NCBI RefSeq assembly: GCF_016862795.1
Contig: NZ_BONQ01000110.1
Location: 124,001 to 188,000 of the forward strand
Reading direction: 5' to 3'
From: Dactylosporangium siamense
GTDB taxonomy: Bacteria > Actinomycetota > Actinomycetes > Mycobacteriales > Micromonosporaceae
Length of the DNA stretch: 64,000 nucleotides
Shown: one piece after another, positions 44,150-51,617 of the stretch
Numbering within the stretch: the first letter of the stretch is position 1
Layout of the letters: each line of letters begins with the position of its first letter
Made by a program: the position numbers and the translations under genes
Notes under the pieces: model-generated
What the model was told of the DNA's origin: nothing
The model's database searches: none
What the model saw: the letters and a program-made list of their open reading frames with translations, nothing else

Positions 44150-44364
44150 GCCGTGGCACGCTTGTCATCGACGTCGACCGCTGCAAGGGCTGCGAGCTGT
44201 GCCTGGCCGCCTGCCCGCCCAACGTGCTGAGCATGTCCGCGACCGTCAACGAGCAGGGCTACCGGTATCCGGAGCTGCACGACGGCTGCACCGGCTGCAC
44301 CGCCTGCCAGATCGTCTGCCCCGACTTCGTCTTCGCCGTCTACCGGTTCACCCCCGCGTCCTGA
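44146..44364 (+). CDS. 2x[4Fe-4S] ferredoxin, delta-like subunit of the oxidoreductase
   Basis: 72 residues. Two CxxCxxCxxxC sets: Cys13-16-19-23 and Cys48-51-54-58, ending CPDFVFAVYRF. Such small proteins serve as the delta subunit or electron acceptor of 2-oxoacid oxidoreductases (KorD/VorD type). ATG 44146 overlaps the GntR stop (ATGA). Its placement after the regulator, away from the other three subunits, is unusual. Confidence 0.9.
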   Translation: MSRGTLVIDVDRCKGCELCLAACPPNVLSMSATVNEQGYRYPELHDGCTGCTACQIVCPDFVFAVYRFTPAS

Positions 44365-44374
44365 CGCTTGTCCT

Positions 44375-44497
44375 TCATGCACAGGACGACGCCCTTGCCG
44401 CCGGAGCTGTCGCGCGGGTGAGCCACCACAGGGCGGCCGCGGCGATCACCACCGCGGCCGCCGCTGCGATCAGGCGCGTTCCGGTCGGTTTCGGCAT
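44375..44497 (-). CDS. Putative 40-residue single-helix membrane protein
   Basis: MPKPTGTRLIAAAAAAVVIA begins a peptide with one clear hydrophobic helix (residues ~9-27) followed by WWLTRATAPAARASSCA. Codons are GC3-rich, but there is no good ribosome site or -10 box, and it runs against the ferredoxin gene. It may be a real small protein or chance. Confidence 0.3.
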   Translation of the reverse strand: MPKPTGTRLIAAAAAVVIAAAALWWLTRATAPAARASSCA

Positions 44498-44539
44498 GCG
44501 CCACAAGCGTCAGCGCATCCATCGACGCACAAGCCGCTC

Positions 44540-45019
44540 TCAGCGCCCGGCGAGGGCGATCGCCAGGCAGAAGCCGACGAGCGCGGTGCCCTGCAGGACC
44601 GCGCGCAGCGTGATGACCGAGTCCCAGCGCGCCTGCAGCGACCGGGCGTCGGCGGGGGTCTCGCCGGCCTCGCTCGCGGCGATGAGCACCTTGTTGATCG
44701 GCAGCGAGATGCGGTTGAAGATGACCAGCCAGGCCAGCAGCAGCACCAGGCCGACGGCCGCGGCCAGCCCGGCGGCGAGCCAGCCGGCGACCAGGGCGCT
44801 CCCCGTGGTCAGGGCGGCGGCGACCACGCTCACCACGCCGGGCACGGGCAGGCGCTGCCCACCGAGCCGGTGGCTGCGCCCGACGATCTGGACCATCGCT
44901 TCGTCGTCGATCTCGGCGTACGCCGGGCGCATCACGACCGCGCCGAGCACATCGGTGCCGAAGATGACGGCGGTGCAGACGGCGGCGACGACGGCGAGGG
45001 CAACGGTAAGGACGAGCAT
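44540..45019 (-). CDS. DUF1772-like four-helix membrane protein
   Basis: 159 residues with four hydrophobic segments (about 3-28, 57-75, 78-98, 135-157). The pattern GTDVLGAVVMRPAY and NRISLPINKVL resembles the anthrone-oxygenase-like DUF1772 family. ATG 45017-45019 follows AAGGAG. Divergent from the TetR at 45081 with two palindromes between, so it is the likely target of that regulator. Confidence 0.78.
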   Translation of the reverse strand: MLVLTVALAVVAAVCTAVIFGTDVLGAVVMRPAYAEIDDEAMVQIVGRSHRLGGQRLPVPGVVSVVAAALTTGSALVAGWLAAGLAAAVGLVLLLAWLVIFNRISLPINKVLIAASEAGETPADARSLQARWDSVITLRAVLQGTALVGFCLAIALAGR

Positions 45020-45041
45020 CGGTGGCTCCTTCAGTCGAAAT

Positions 45042-45080
45042 CTAGCGGTGCTAGGAATCTAGCACTGCTAGCATGGAGTT
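45042..45080. promoter_or_regulatory. Double CTAGC palindromes and leaderless TetR promoter
   Basis: CTAGCGGTGCTAG (45042-45054) and CTAGCACTGCTAG (45059-45071) are two 13-bp palindromes 17 bases centre to centre. The second overlaps the -10 box TAGCAT (45069-45074), which is followed by GGAGTT and GTG 45081. Paired TetR operators controlling both directions. Confidence 0.75.
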
Positions 45081-45614
45081 GTGAAGCCACCAACCAAGGC
45101 TCAGGTCGCCCGGGCGGAGCGCCGGGACCGGATCGTCGCCGCCGCCCGCGAGATCGCCCAGGCAGACGGCTGGGACGCGGTCACCGTGCGGCGCCTCGCC
45201 GACGCGATCGGGTTCAGCCAGCCGGTGCTGTACAGCCACTTCCCCGACGGCCGGGACGGCATCGTGCGGGCGGTCGCCCTCGACGGCTTCGCCCAGATCG
45301 CGGCCGAGCTCGCGGGCGCACCCGCGACGGTCCGGTCGGTGGCCGAGCGGTACCTCGCGTTCGCCCGCCGGCACCCGGCGGTCTACGAGGCCATGTTCTC
45401 GGGGCCGACGGACCTGCCGTTCGCCACGGCCGAGACGCCGGAGGCGCTCCTGGCGGGCTTCGCGGCCATAGCGGCCGTGGTCGGCGGCGACGACGCACGG
45501 GCCGAGACGCTGTGGAGCGCGCTGCACGGCATCGCGGATCTCGCCCGCCACGGCCGCCTGCGCCCCGACCTCGAGGCCGACCGCCTCACCGTTCTGGTGG
45601 AGCTGTTCGCCTGA
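45081..45614 (+). CDS. TetR-family regulator (WHG-domain type)
   Basis: 177 residues. The helix-turn-helix is in RDRIVAAAREIAQADGWDAVTVRRLADAIGFSQPVLYSHFPDGRDGI. The C-terminal part, with YLAFARRHPAVYEAMFSGP and LWSALHGIADLARHGRL, is the WHG-type dimer/ligand domain. GTG 45081 is fixed by a leaderless promoter. Probably represses itself and the divergent membrane protein. Confidence 0.87.
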   Translation: MKPPTKAQVARAERRDRIVAAAREIAQADGWDAVTVRRLADAIGFSQPVLYSHFPDGRDGIVRAVALDGFAQIAAELAGAPATVRSVAERYLAFARRHPAVYEAMFSGPTDLPFATAETPEALLAGFAAIAAVVGGDDARAETLWSALHGIADLARHGRLRPDLEADRLTVLVELFA

Positions 45615-45802
45615 CCCGGGGACCTTGCCGGTCCTCAGGGGCGCTCGTCCAGGCTTGAGCACCGGCAAGGGCCACTGCGGGCAACGACGGTGCGGTGCGC
45701 GACTGGCACTGTCGGTAAAGCGTCGCAGGTGATGCCAAGCAATCGACAGACGTGATTGCCTGCGTGGGTCCTGTCCGCTCCTTTCCGCCAGAAGGAGGGT
45801 CC

Positions 45803-46855
45803 ATGCGCAAACTGTTCGCCCTGTCCATCGCGCTGGCCACCGTGTTCGCCGGGGTCACCGTCGCCGCCTCGCCGGCCTCGGCGGCGCTGCCCGACGCCCA
45901 CGGGTTCGTGCTGTGGAACGGTGCCGCCACCGTCGCGTCGGGCACCTGGCCCGCCGCGACCAGCGTCGCCGCCGGCCCGTCCGGGGTCTACACGATCAAG
46001 TTCCCCGGCCAGGCCGCCAAGGGTGGCGTGGTCCACGTGACCGCGATCAACACCGGCCCCCGGTTCTGTCAGGCCGTCAAGTGGGGCCCGTCCGGCCTCG
46101 ACGAGATCGTCGTCGTGCTGTGCTCGCAGCCCGGCGGCGCGCTCGCACCCACGGCGTTCAGCGCCTTCTTCGAGAGCAGCTCCGGCCCGGCCGGCCCGAT
46201 CAACGGCGAGTTCGGCTACGTCGACTTCAACGACGCGACCGGCACGATGATCGACCAGTACAACTCGGTCGGCGCGCTCAACAGTGTCACCCCGCTCGGC
46301 GGCGGCGTCTACGAGGTGAAGCTGCCCGGGCTGTCGACGGCCGGGCCGATCGACGGCAGCCTCCAGGTCACCGCGGTGAACGGCACGCCCGCCCGGTGCA
46401 AGGTGCGCAACTGGACGTCCAGCCCGGGCGGTCAGGTCGCCTATGTCGCCTGCTTCACCTCGACCGGCGCGCCGTTCAAGACCCGCTTCACCCTGACGTA
46501 CCAGTACAACCAGTCGCTGTGGGGGGCCGGCTGGCCGCCGCGCTACTTCGGCTACCTGTGGTTCCGCCCGCCGGTCGGGCCGCCGACGACGAACTTCAAC
46601 TCCCAGCTCGGCTTCGGCGCCAACACGCTCGCCGGGGCCGGTGTCGGCCTGTCGCTGGTCACCTTCCCGCGCCTGGCCGTCCTGCCGGACAACGTCCAGG
46701 TGACCGCTTCCGGTGGGAGCTCGGAGTTCTGCAACCTGCTCTTCCCGTGGACGCACACCGCGACCGACACCATCGTGCGCGACGTCGCCTGCTACAACAG
46801 CGGCGGCGCGCCGGTGAACACCGGCTTCCTGATCAGCGCCAACTCCAACGCCTGA
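45803..46855 (+). CDS. Secreted protein of three ~105-residue repeats, family not recognised
   Basis: 350 residues. Signal peptide MRKLFALSIALATVFAGVTV to ASA at about residue 27. ATG 45803 follows GAAGGAGGG. The mature part is three similar domains, each beginning near GFVLWN / GYVDFN / GYLWFR, with a VYxxxxPG strand and a Cys pair (RFC...VLC, RC...VAC, EFC...VAC) about 30 residues apart, likely one disulfide per domain. Beta-rich, probably exported and structural or adhesive. A strong terminator follows. Function unknown. Confidence 0.82.
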   Translation: MRKLFALSIALATVFAGVTVAASPASAALPDAHGFVLWNGAATVASGTWPAATSVAAGPSGVYTIKFPGQAAKGGVVHVTAINTGPRFCQAVKWGPSGLDEIVVVLCSQPGGALAPTAFSAFFESSSGPAGPINGEFGYVDFNDATGTMIDQYNSVGALNSVTPLGGGVYEVKLPGLSTAGPIDGSLQVTAVNGTPARCKVRNWTSSPGGQVAYVACFTSTGAPFKTRFTLTYQYNQSLWGAGWPPRYFGYLWFRPPVGPPTTNFNSQLGFGANTLAGAGVGLSLVTFPRLAVLPDNVQVTASGGSSEFCNLLFPWTHTATDTIVRDVACYNSGGAPVNTGFLISANSNA

Positions 46856-46872
46856 CCGGCAAAGGCACGTCC

Positions 46873-46906
46873 CGCCCCGCCGCCCCGCTGTCAGGGCGGC
46901 GGGGCG
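46873..46906 (+). terminator. Strong stem-loop terminator after the three-repeat secreted protein
   Basis: CGCCCCGCCGCCC (46873-46885) pairs with GGGCGGCGGGGCG (46894-46906), a 13-bp all-GC stem with an 8-base loop, then ATCCAAAAACAACC. Confidence 0.85.
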
Positions 46907-46917
46907 ATCCAAAAACA

Positions 46918-46935
46918 ACCAAGCGATTGCTTGAT
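46918..46935. promoter_or_regulatory. KstR2-like operator O5 (aldolase/amidohydrolase operon)
   Basis: ACCAAGCGATTGCTTGAT: arms ACCAAGC and GCTTGAT keep the outer symmetry of O1-O4. It has two mismatches to the core AnCAAGnnCTTGnT. It lies 48 bases before the aldolase start. Confidence 0.6.
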
Positions 46936-46955
46936 TTTACGGTACGGCACCTCTT

Positions 46956-46971
46956 AATCTTCTAAAAGATT
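46956..46971. promoter_or_regulatory. AT-rich inverted repeat before the aldolase gene
   Basis: AATCTT-CTAA-AAGATT, perfect 6-bp arms, directly upstream of the ribosome site GGAGGTGA. It could bind the GntR encoded downstream (49067) or form a leader hairpin. Confidence 0.5.
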
Positions 46972-46983
46972 TGGAGGTGAGCC

Positions 46984-47793
46984 GTGACCCTCACGACAGC
47001 ACCTGCCGGCCCGTCCGACGCGCCCATGCGCGACGGCGGGACCGCCACCTGGTCGCCCCGCATCACGCCGCCGATCGGCGTCGACCTCACCGACCGGCAG
47101 GCCCTGGCCTGCGCCTTCCGCATCCTCGGCCACAGCGGCTTCAGCGAGAACATCGCCGGCCACATCACCATGCTGAAGGGCGACCCGAACGACGACGGCG
47201 CCATGTGGGTCAACCCGTGGGGCCTGTGGTGGGAGGAGATCTCCGCCTCCGACCTGTGCGTGGTCGACCGCAACGGCACCGTCCTGGAGGGCCGGTGGGA
47301 CGTCACCCCGGCCATCCACATCCACACCGAACTGCACCGGATCCGGCCCGACGCCAGGGTCGTCGTGCACAACCATCCGTACTACGTCACCGTGCTGGCC
47401 GCGATCGGCGTACTGCCGCAGATCGTGCACCAGACCGGGTGCATGTACGACGGTGACCTCGCCCTCGTGCACGAGTACACCGGCGAGGTCGACGACGCCG
47501 CGCTCGGCGCCGACCTGGCCCGCCGCATCGGCGACGCGTCCGTGGTCATCCTCGCCAGCCACGGCATCATCGTCACCGCCCCCACGATCCAGGAGGCGAC
47601 GTACCGGTCGGCGAGCATCGACCGCGCCTGCCGCCTCGCCTACGACGTCATGCTGCTGGGCCGCGACCCCCTCGAGATCGCCCCCGGCCTGCGGCACGGC
47701 ATGAAGAAGTCACTGATCGAGCGCGGCACCGACGTGTACTGGGCCGGCGCCGTCCGGTCCCTGCTGCGCCGCGAACCCGAAGTCCTGAACTGA
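46984..47793 (+). CDS. Class II aldolase/adducin-family protein
   Basis: 269 residues. Zinc-binding His129 and His131 in VVVHNHPYY, a third His in ILASHGIIV, and an acidic residue in IHIHTELHRI match the L-fuculose-phosphate-aldolase/ribulose-phosphate-epimerase fold. N-terminal 25 residues are a disordered leader. GTG 46984 follows GGAGGTGA. Family members also act as decarboxylases on ring-cleavage products. Operon with an amidohydrolase and a GntR, preceded by KstR2-like O5. Substrate unknown. Confidence 0.87.
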   Translation: MTLTTAPAGPSDAPMRDGGTATWSPRITPPIGVDLTDRQALACAFRILGHSGFSENIAGHITMLKGDPNDDGAMWVNPWGLWWEEISASDLCVVDRNGTVLEGRWDVTPAIHIHTELHRIRPDARVVVHNHPYYVTVLAAIGVLPQIVHQTGCMYDGDLALVHEYTGEVDDAALGADLARRIGDASVVILASHGIIVTAPTIQEATYRSASIDRACRLAYDVMLLGRDPLEIAPGLRHGMKKSLIERGTDVYWAGAVRSLLRREPEVLN

Positions 47794-47804
47794 GAGGCGA
47801 CGCC

Positions 47805-49055
47805 ATGGCATCCATCGACGAGCTGCTGCAGAACACCGCGTTCACCGTCGCCGACCGCTCGAAGGTGACCTTCCTGCCGGACCCGCCCCGGCAGCCCCGC
47901 AAGTACACGTTCATCTCCGTCGACGACCACATCGTCGAGCCGCCGGACGCGTTCGAGGGCCGGATGCCGGCGAAGTTCGCCGAGCAGACGCCCCGCGTCG
48001 TCGAGCAGGACGGCAGCCACGTCTGGATCTACGACGGCAAGGAGTTCCCGAACGTCGGCTTCAACGCCGTCGTCGGCCGGCCCGTCGACGAGTACAGCAT
48101 GGAGCCGAGCCGGTTCGACGACATGCGCCGCGGCTCGTGGGACATCCACGAGCGCATCAAGGACATGGACCTCAGCGGCGTGTACGCGTCGCTGTGCTTC
48201 CCGTCGTTCCTGCCCGGGTTCGCCGGGCAGCGGCTGCAACTGTCCACGAAGGACACCGAGCTGGCCCTCGCGGCGACCCGCGCCTGGAACGACTGGAACA
48301 TCGAGGCGTGGTCCGGCGCGTATCCGGACCGCATGATCCCGTGCCAGCTGCCGTACTTCCTGGACCCGGAGGTCGGCGCGAAGGAGATCTACCGCAACGC
48401 CGAACGCGGCTTCAAGGCCGTCACGTTCACCGAGGCGCCGCACCTGCTCGGCATGCCGTCGCTGCACACCGGGCACTGGGACCCGATCATGCGGGCCTGC
48501 GAGGAGACCGGCACGGTCATCAACCTGCACATCGGCTCGTCGGGCACGTCGCCGTCGACCGCCCCGGACGCCCCGCCGGACGTCGTGGGCGTGCTGTTCT
48601 TCGGGTACTCCATGTTCTCCGCCGTCGACTGGCTCTACTCCCGCATCCCGGTCCGGTTCCCCGACATCAAGATCGTGCTGTCGGAGGGCGGCATCGGCTG
48701 GGTGCCCGGCCTCGTCGACCGGCTCAACCACATGCTCAGCTACCACGAGATGTACGGCACCTGGAAGGGCATCGACCTCACCCCGGCCGAGGTCCTGCTG
48801 CGCAACTTCTACTTCTGCGCGGTCGAGGACCCGTCGTCCTTCGCGCTGCGGGACGTCATCGGCGTCGACCACATCTTCCTCGAGCAGGACTACCCGCACT
48901 GCGACTCGACCTGGCCGCACACCCAGCGCACCATCGAGGAGGAGATCGGCGGCCTGCCCGACGCCGACGTGCGGAAGATGACCTGGGAGAACGCCTCCAG
49001 GGTGTACCGGCACCCGGTGCCACCCGCGGTCCAGAACGACCCCGACGCGTACTAA
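47805..49055 (+). CDS. Amidohydrolase family 2 (ACMSD-like) metal-dependent hydrolase/decarboxylase
   Basis: 416 residues. The start of the barrel carries the metal motif VDDHIVEPP (Asp41, His42 and Glu45). Later landmarks are YPDRMIPC, NLHIGSSG, the FPDIKIVLSEGGIGWVP strand, and HIFLEQDYPHCDSTWP with the late Asp. This is PF04909, whose members decarboxylate or hydrolyse acids from aromatic and alicyclic catabolism. ATG 47805 follows GAGAGG. Second gene of the O5 operon; its TAA is part of the -10 box of the next gene. Confidence 0.88.
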   Translation: MASIDELLQNTAFTVADRSKVTFLPDPPRQPRKYTFISVDDHIVEPPDAFEGRMPAKFAEQTPRVVEQDGSHVWIYDGKEFPNVGFNAVVGRPVDEYSMEPSRFDDMRRGSWDIHERIKDMDLSGVYASLCFPSFLPGFAGQRLQLSTKDTELALAATRAWNDWNIEAWSGAYPDRMIPCQLPYFLDPEVGAKEIYRNAERGFKAVTFTEAPHLLGMPSLHTGHWDPIMRACEETGTVINLHIGSSGTSPSTAPDAPPDVVGVLFFGYSMFSAVDWLYSRIPVRFPDIKIVLSEGGIGWVPGLVDRLNHMLSYHEMYGTWKGIDLTPAEVLLRNFYFCAVEDPSSFALRDVIGVDHIFLEQDYPHCDSTWPHTQRTIEEEIGGLPDADVRKMTWENASRVYRHPVPPAVQNDPDAY

Positions 49056-49058
49056 ACT
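49053..49058 (+). promoter_or_regulatory. -10 box of a leaderless promoter for the GntR gene
   Basis: TAAACT overlaps the amidohydrolase stop codon and ends eight bases before ATG 49067. Confidence 0.5.
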
Positions 49059-49066
49059 GCGGCCCC

Positions 49067-49825
49067 ATGGTCTCCGCCGACCGGCTCGCCGAGCAGGTGG
49101 CCGACCACATCCGCGGTCAGATCGTGCGCGGTGAGCTCGCCGACGGCGCCCCGCTGCCGAAGTCGGAAGAGCTGATCCAGCGGTATCCGGTGAGCATGCC
49201 GACGTTCCGCGAAGCCATGCGCATCCTGGAGGCCGAAGGCCTCATCACGGTTCGCCGGGGACGGCTCGGCGGTGCGGTCGTGCACCGGCCCTCCCCGGCG
49301 AACCTCGGCTACAACCTGGGACTCGTCCTCGCCGCGCAGCGCACCGGCATCGACGACGTCGCCACCGCACTGCGCCACGTCGAGCCGGCCTGCGCCGCCC
49401 TGTGCGCCGGCCGGCCCGACCGTGCCACCGCGGTGGTCCCCGTGCTGCGCGAGCTGCATGAGGAGTACCTCGCCCGCATCGACGACCTGGTCGAGGTCGT
49501 CGGCGTGTCCCGGCGCTTCCACGAGGCCCTCGTGGGCCTGTGCGGCAACCCGCCCCTCATCGTGCTCGCCGGGGCCCTGGAGGCCCTGTGGTCCAGCCAC
49601 GAGCAGGACTGGGCCACCCGTATCCGCGAGACCACCGGGGTCCCGCTGCGCGAACGGCGGGCCGCCGGCGAGGTGCACGGCCGGATCCTCGCGCTCATCG
49701 AGCAGGGCGCCGCCGACGAGGTGCACCGGCTGGTCACCGAGCACCTCACCGCCGCCCAGCGCAACCCCAGCCCGGCCGGCCCGGCCGCGGTGATCGACGC
49801 CGGGCTCATCCGCCGTCAGCCGTAG
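49067..49825 (+). CDS. GntR-family (FCD) regulator of the aldolase/amidohydrolase operon
   Basis: 252 residues. The winged helix is in ADHIRGQIVRGELADGAPLPKSEELIQRYPVSMPTFREAMRILEAEGLITVRRG, with Met-Pro-Thr in place of the commoner Ser-Arg-x-Pro turn. The FCD ligand domain follows (ALRHVEPACAALCA, VSRRFHEALVGLCGNPPLIVLAGALEALW). ATG 49067. Placed at the end of the operon it most likely controls; the inverted repeat at 46956-46971 is a candidate site. Confidence 0.86.
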   Translation: MVSADRLAEQVADHIRGQIVRGELADGAPLPKSEELIQRYPVSMPTFREAMRILEAEGLITVRRGRLGGAVVHRPSPANLGYNLGLVLAAQRTGIDDVATALRHVEPACAALCAGRPDRATAVVPVLRELHEEYLARIDDLVEVVGVSRRFHEALVGLCGNPPLIVLAGALEALWSSHEQDWATRIRETTGVPLRERRAAGEVHGRILALIEQGAADEVHRLVTEHLTAAQRNPSPAGPAAVIDAGLIRRQP

Positions 49826-49840
49826 CGACGGGCGCGGGTA

Positions 49841-49850
49841 TTTTCGAAAA
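49841..49850. promoter_or_regulatory. TTTTCGAAAA palindrome upstream of the ROK gene
   Basis: Perfect 10-bp palindrome 69 bases before the ROK start. AT-rich palindromes with a central CG are common ROK-repressor sites, so autoregulation is plausible. Confidence 0.5.
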
Positions 49851-49918
49851 GCTATCGGTATGCGGCCCTTCGGCGCGAGCATGCTGGGTGACAGACCATT
49901 CGGACGGGCGAGGCGGCG

Positions 49919-51145
49919 ATGATGGGCACGGAACCGGCGGACCAGCTCGCGGTGCGCCGGGCCAATCTCAGCCGCACGCTGCGCCACATCCGCGCCGCCG
50001 GCCCGGGATCCAGGGCCGCGATCGCCGCCGCCACGGGCCTGCACAAGACCACCGTGTCGAGCCTGGTCGAGGAGCTGCTCAGCCGCCGGCTGGTCCGGGA
50101 GACCGGCCTCGAACGCTCCGGCACCGCCGGCCGGCCGGGCCGCGGCGTCGCGCTGTCACCGGAGCTCGGCGCGGTCGGCATCGAGCTCAACGTCGACTAC
50201 CTGGCGGTGCACGGCTGCGACCTGACCGGGCGCACCGTCGTCGAGCGGCGGGTCAGCTTCGACGCCGCCCGCCGCGACGTCGAGGGCTGCCTGGACGACC
50301 TGGCCGAGGCCGCCGACCGGGCCCTGGCCGAACTGGTGGCGCGGGGCGTGACCCCGGTCGGGCTGACCGTCGCGGTGCCGGGCCTCGTCGACGTCGCCCG
50401 GGGCGTGGTCGTCGTCGCGCCCAACCTCGGCTGGCGCGACGTCCCCGTCGTGTCCCGGCTGGCCAAGGGCCTCGACCCGGCGCTGCGGGTCGGCGTGGAC
50501 AACGACGCCAACCTCGCCGCGCTCGCCGAGTTCACCTGGGGCGTCGCGGCCGGCACCGCCGACCTCGTCTACCTCACCGGCTCCGTCGGCGTCGGCGGCG
50601 GCGCCATCGTCGACGGCCGCCTGCTGCGGGGCGCCGACGGGTTCTCCGGCGAGATCGGCCACCTGCCGGTCGAACCCGTCGGCGACCCGTGCGGCTGCGG
50701 CCGGACCGGCTGCTGGGAGACCAAGGTCGGCCTCGCCGAACTGGTTCGCCGGATCACGCCCGAGTTCGCGTACGGACTCGGCGACGGCCCGATTCCCGAC
50801 CCGCAGGAGCGCATCGCCGAGGTGCGCCGCCGCCTGGACGCACGGGACCCGGCGGCGGTCGACGCGGTGACCGGGATCGGCCGGTGGCTCGGCCACGGCG
50901 GCGCGATCCTGGTCAACCTGTTCAACCCGCGGGTCGTCGTCCTCGGCGGCTACTTCGCCGACCTCGCCGACCACCTGCTGCCGGCGGCGCAGGCGCAGCT
51001 GACCCGGCTCGCCATGGCGTCGCCGGCGGCCCGCTGCCACTTCGTGGCCTCCGACCTCGGGTTCACCGCGGCGGCCCGGGGTGGCGCGGGTGCCGTGATC
51101 GAGCGGATGATCGACGACCCGACGACAGTGCCCGCCGACGGCTGA
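49919..51145 (+). CDS. ROK-family transcriptional regulator
   Basis: 408 residues from ATG 49919; a second ATG follows at once. The N-terminal helix-turn-helix is in AAGPGSRAAIAAATGLHKTTVSSLVEELLSRRLV; the sugar-kinase-like ROK domain has VGVDNDANLAALAEF, LTGSVGVGGGAIVDG, EIGHLPVEP and the zinc motif CGCGRTGCWE. Such proteins usually repress sugar uptake genes, but no transporter is adjacent. Likely regulates itself and remote genes. Confidence 0.89.
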   Translation: MMGTEPADQLAVRRANLSRTLRHIRAAGPGSRAAIAAATGLHKTTVSSLVEELLSRRLVRETGLERSGTAGRPGRGVALSPELGAVGIELNVDYLAVHGCDLTGRTVVERRVSFDAARRDVEGCLDDLAEAADRALAELVARGVTPVGLTVAVPGLVDVARGVVVVAPNLGWRDVPVVSRLAKGLDPALRVGVDNDANLAALAEFTWGVAAGTADLVYLTGSVGVGGGAIVDGRLLRGADGFSGEIGHLPVEPVGDPCGCGRTGCWETKVGLAELVRRITPEFAYGLGDGPIPDPQERIAEVRRRLDARDPAAVDAVTGIGRWLGHGGAILVNLFNPRVVVLGGYFADLADHLLPAAQAQLTRLAMASPAARCHFVASDLGFTAAARGGAGAVIERMIDDPTTVPADG

Positions 51146-51148
51146 AAC

Positions 51149-51604
51149 CTACTCGCGCTCGACCCGCCGGAGCCCCTGCGCGGGCGTCCACCACTCGACG
51201 ACGAGCAGCGTCGCCGCGTCGTTGAGGTGGGTGTGCACGACCTCAGCGATCTCGGCGCGGAAGCGGTCGCCGTCCGGCCCGTCGGTGATCGGCCCCGCCG
51301 CGACCGCCCGGCCGGCGATCTTCGCCTCGCCCGGCCACTGCGCCTCGGCGCCCTCGACCGGGTCGACCGTGGCGCTGTGCAGGGCGAAGCGCGGATCGCG
51401 GCGCAGGTCCGCGCCCTTGCGCGCCCGTGCCATCGAACCGAAGACCAGGTCGCCGTCGGTGAAGACCACCTCGATGCCGGAGATCCGCGGCGACCCGTCG
51501 GCCCGCAGGGTGGCGACGGTCTGGTGCCGGTGCGCCTCGAACAGGGCCCGCACCCGCTGCGCGAACTCGGGTGCGGCCTGCTCGACGTCCCGCCATGCCG
51601 TCAT
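51149..51604 (-). CDS. Pyridoxamine-5'-phosphate-oxidase-like flavin/F420-binding protein
   Basis: 151 residues, split beta-barrel. FEAHRHQTVATLRADGSPRISGIEVVFTDGDLVFGSM and KGADLRRDPRFALHS match PPOX-type/F420-dependent reductases. The C-terminal half, with a WTPAQGLRRV ending, covers the second strand set. ATG 51602-51604 lies 14 bases before the FKBP stop, so it may be translated with it. Cofactor choice between FMN and F420 cannot be read here. Confidence 0.83.
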   Translation of the reverse strand: MTAWRDVEQAAPEFAQRVRALFEAHRHQTVATLRADGSPRISGIEVVFTDGDLVFGSMARARKGADLRRDPRFALHSATVDPVEGAEAQWPGEAKIAGRAVAAGPITDGPDGDRFRAEIAEVVHTHLNDAATLLVVEWWTPAQGLRRVERE

Positions 51605-51617
51605 GGATGGACCCGGC

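Noticed and set aside
44340-44522. 60-codon ORF on the reverse strand over the ferredoxin end
   Set aside because: It overlaps the ferredoxin gene and has no start signal. The 40-codon membrane ORF in another frame of the same strand is a better, though still weak, candidate.
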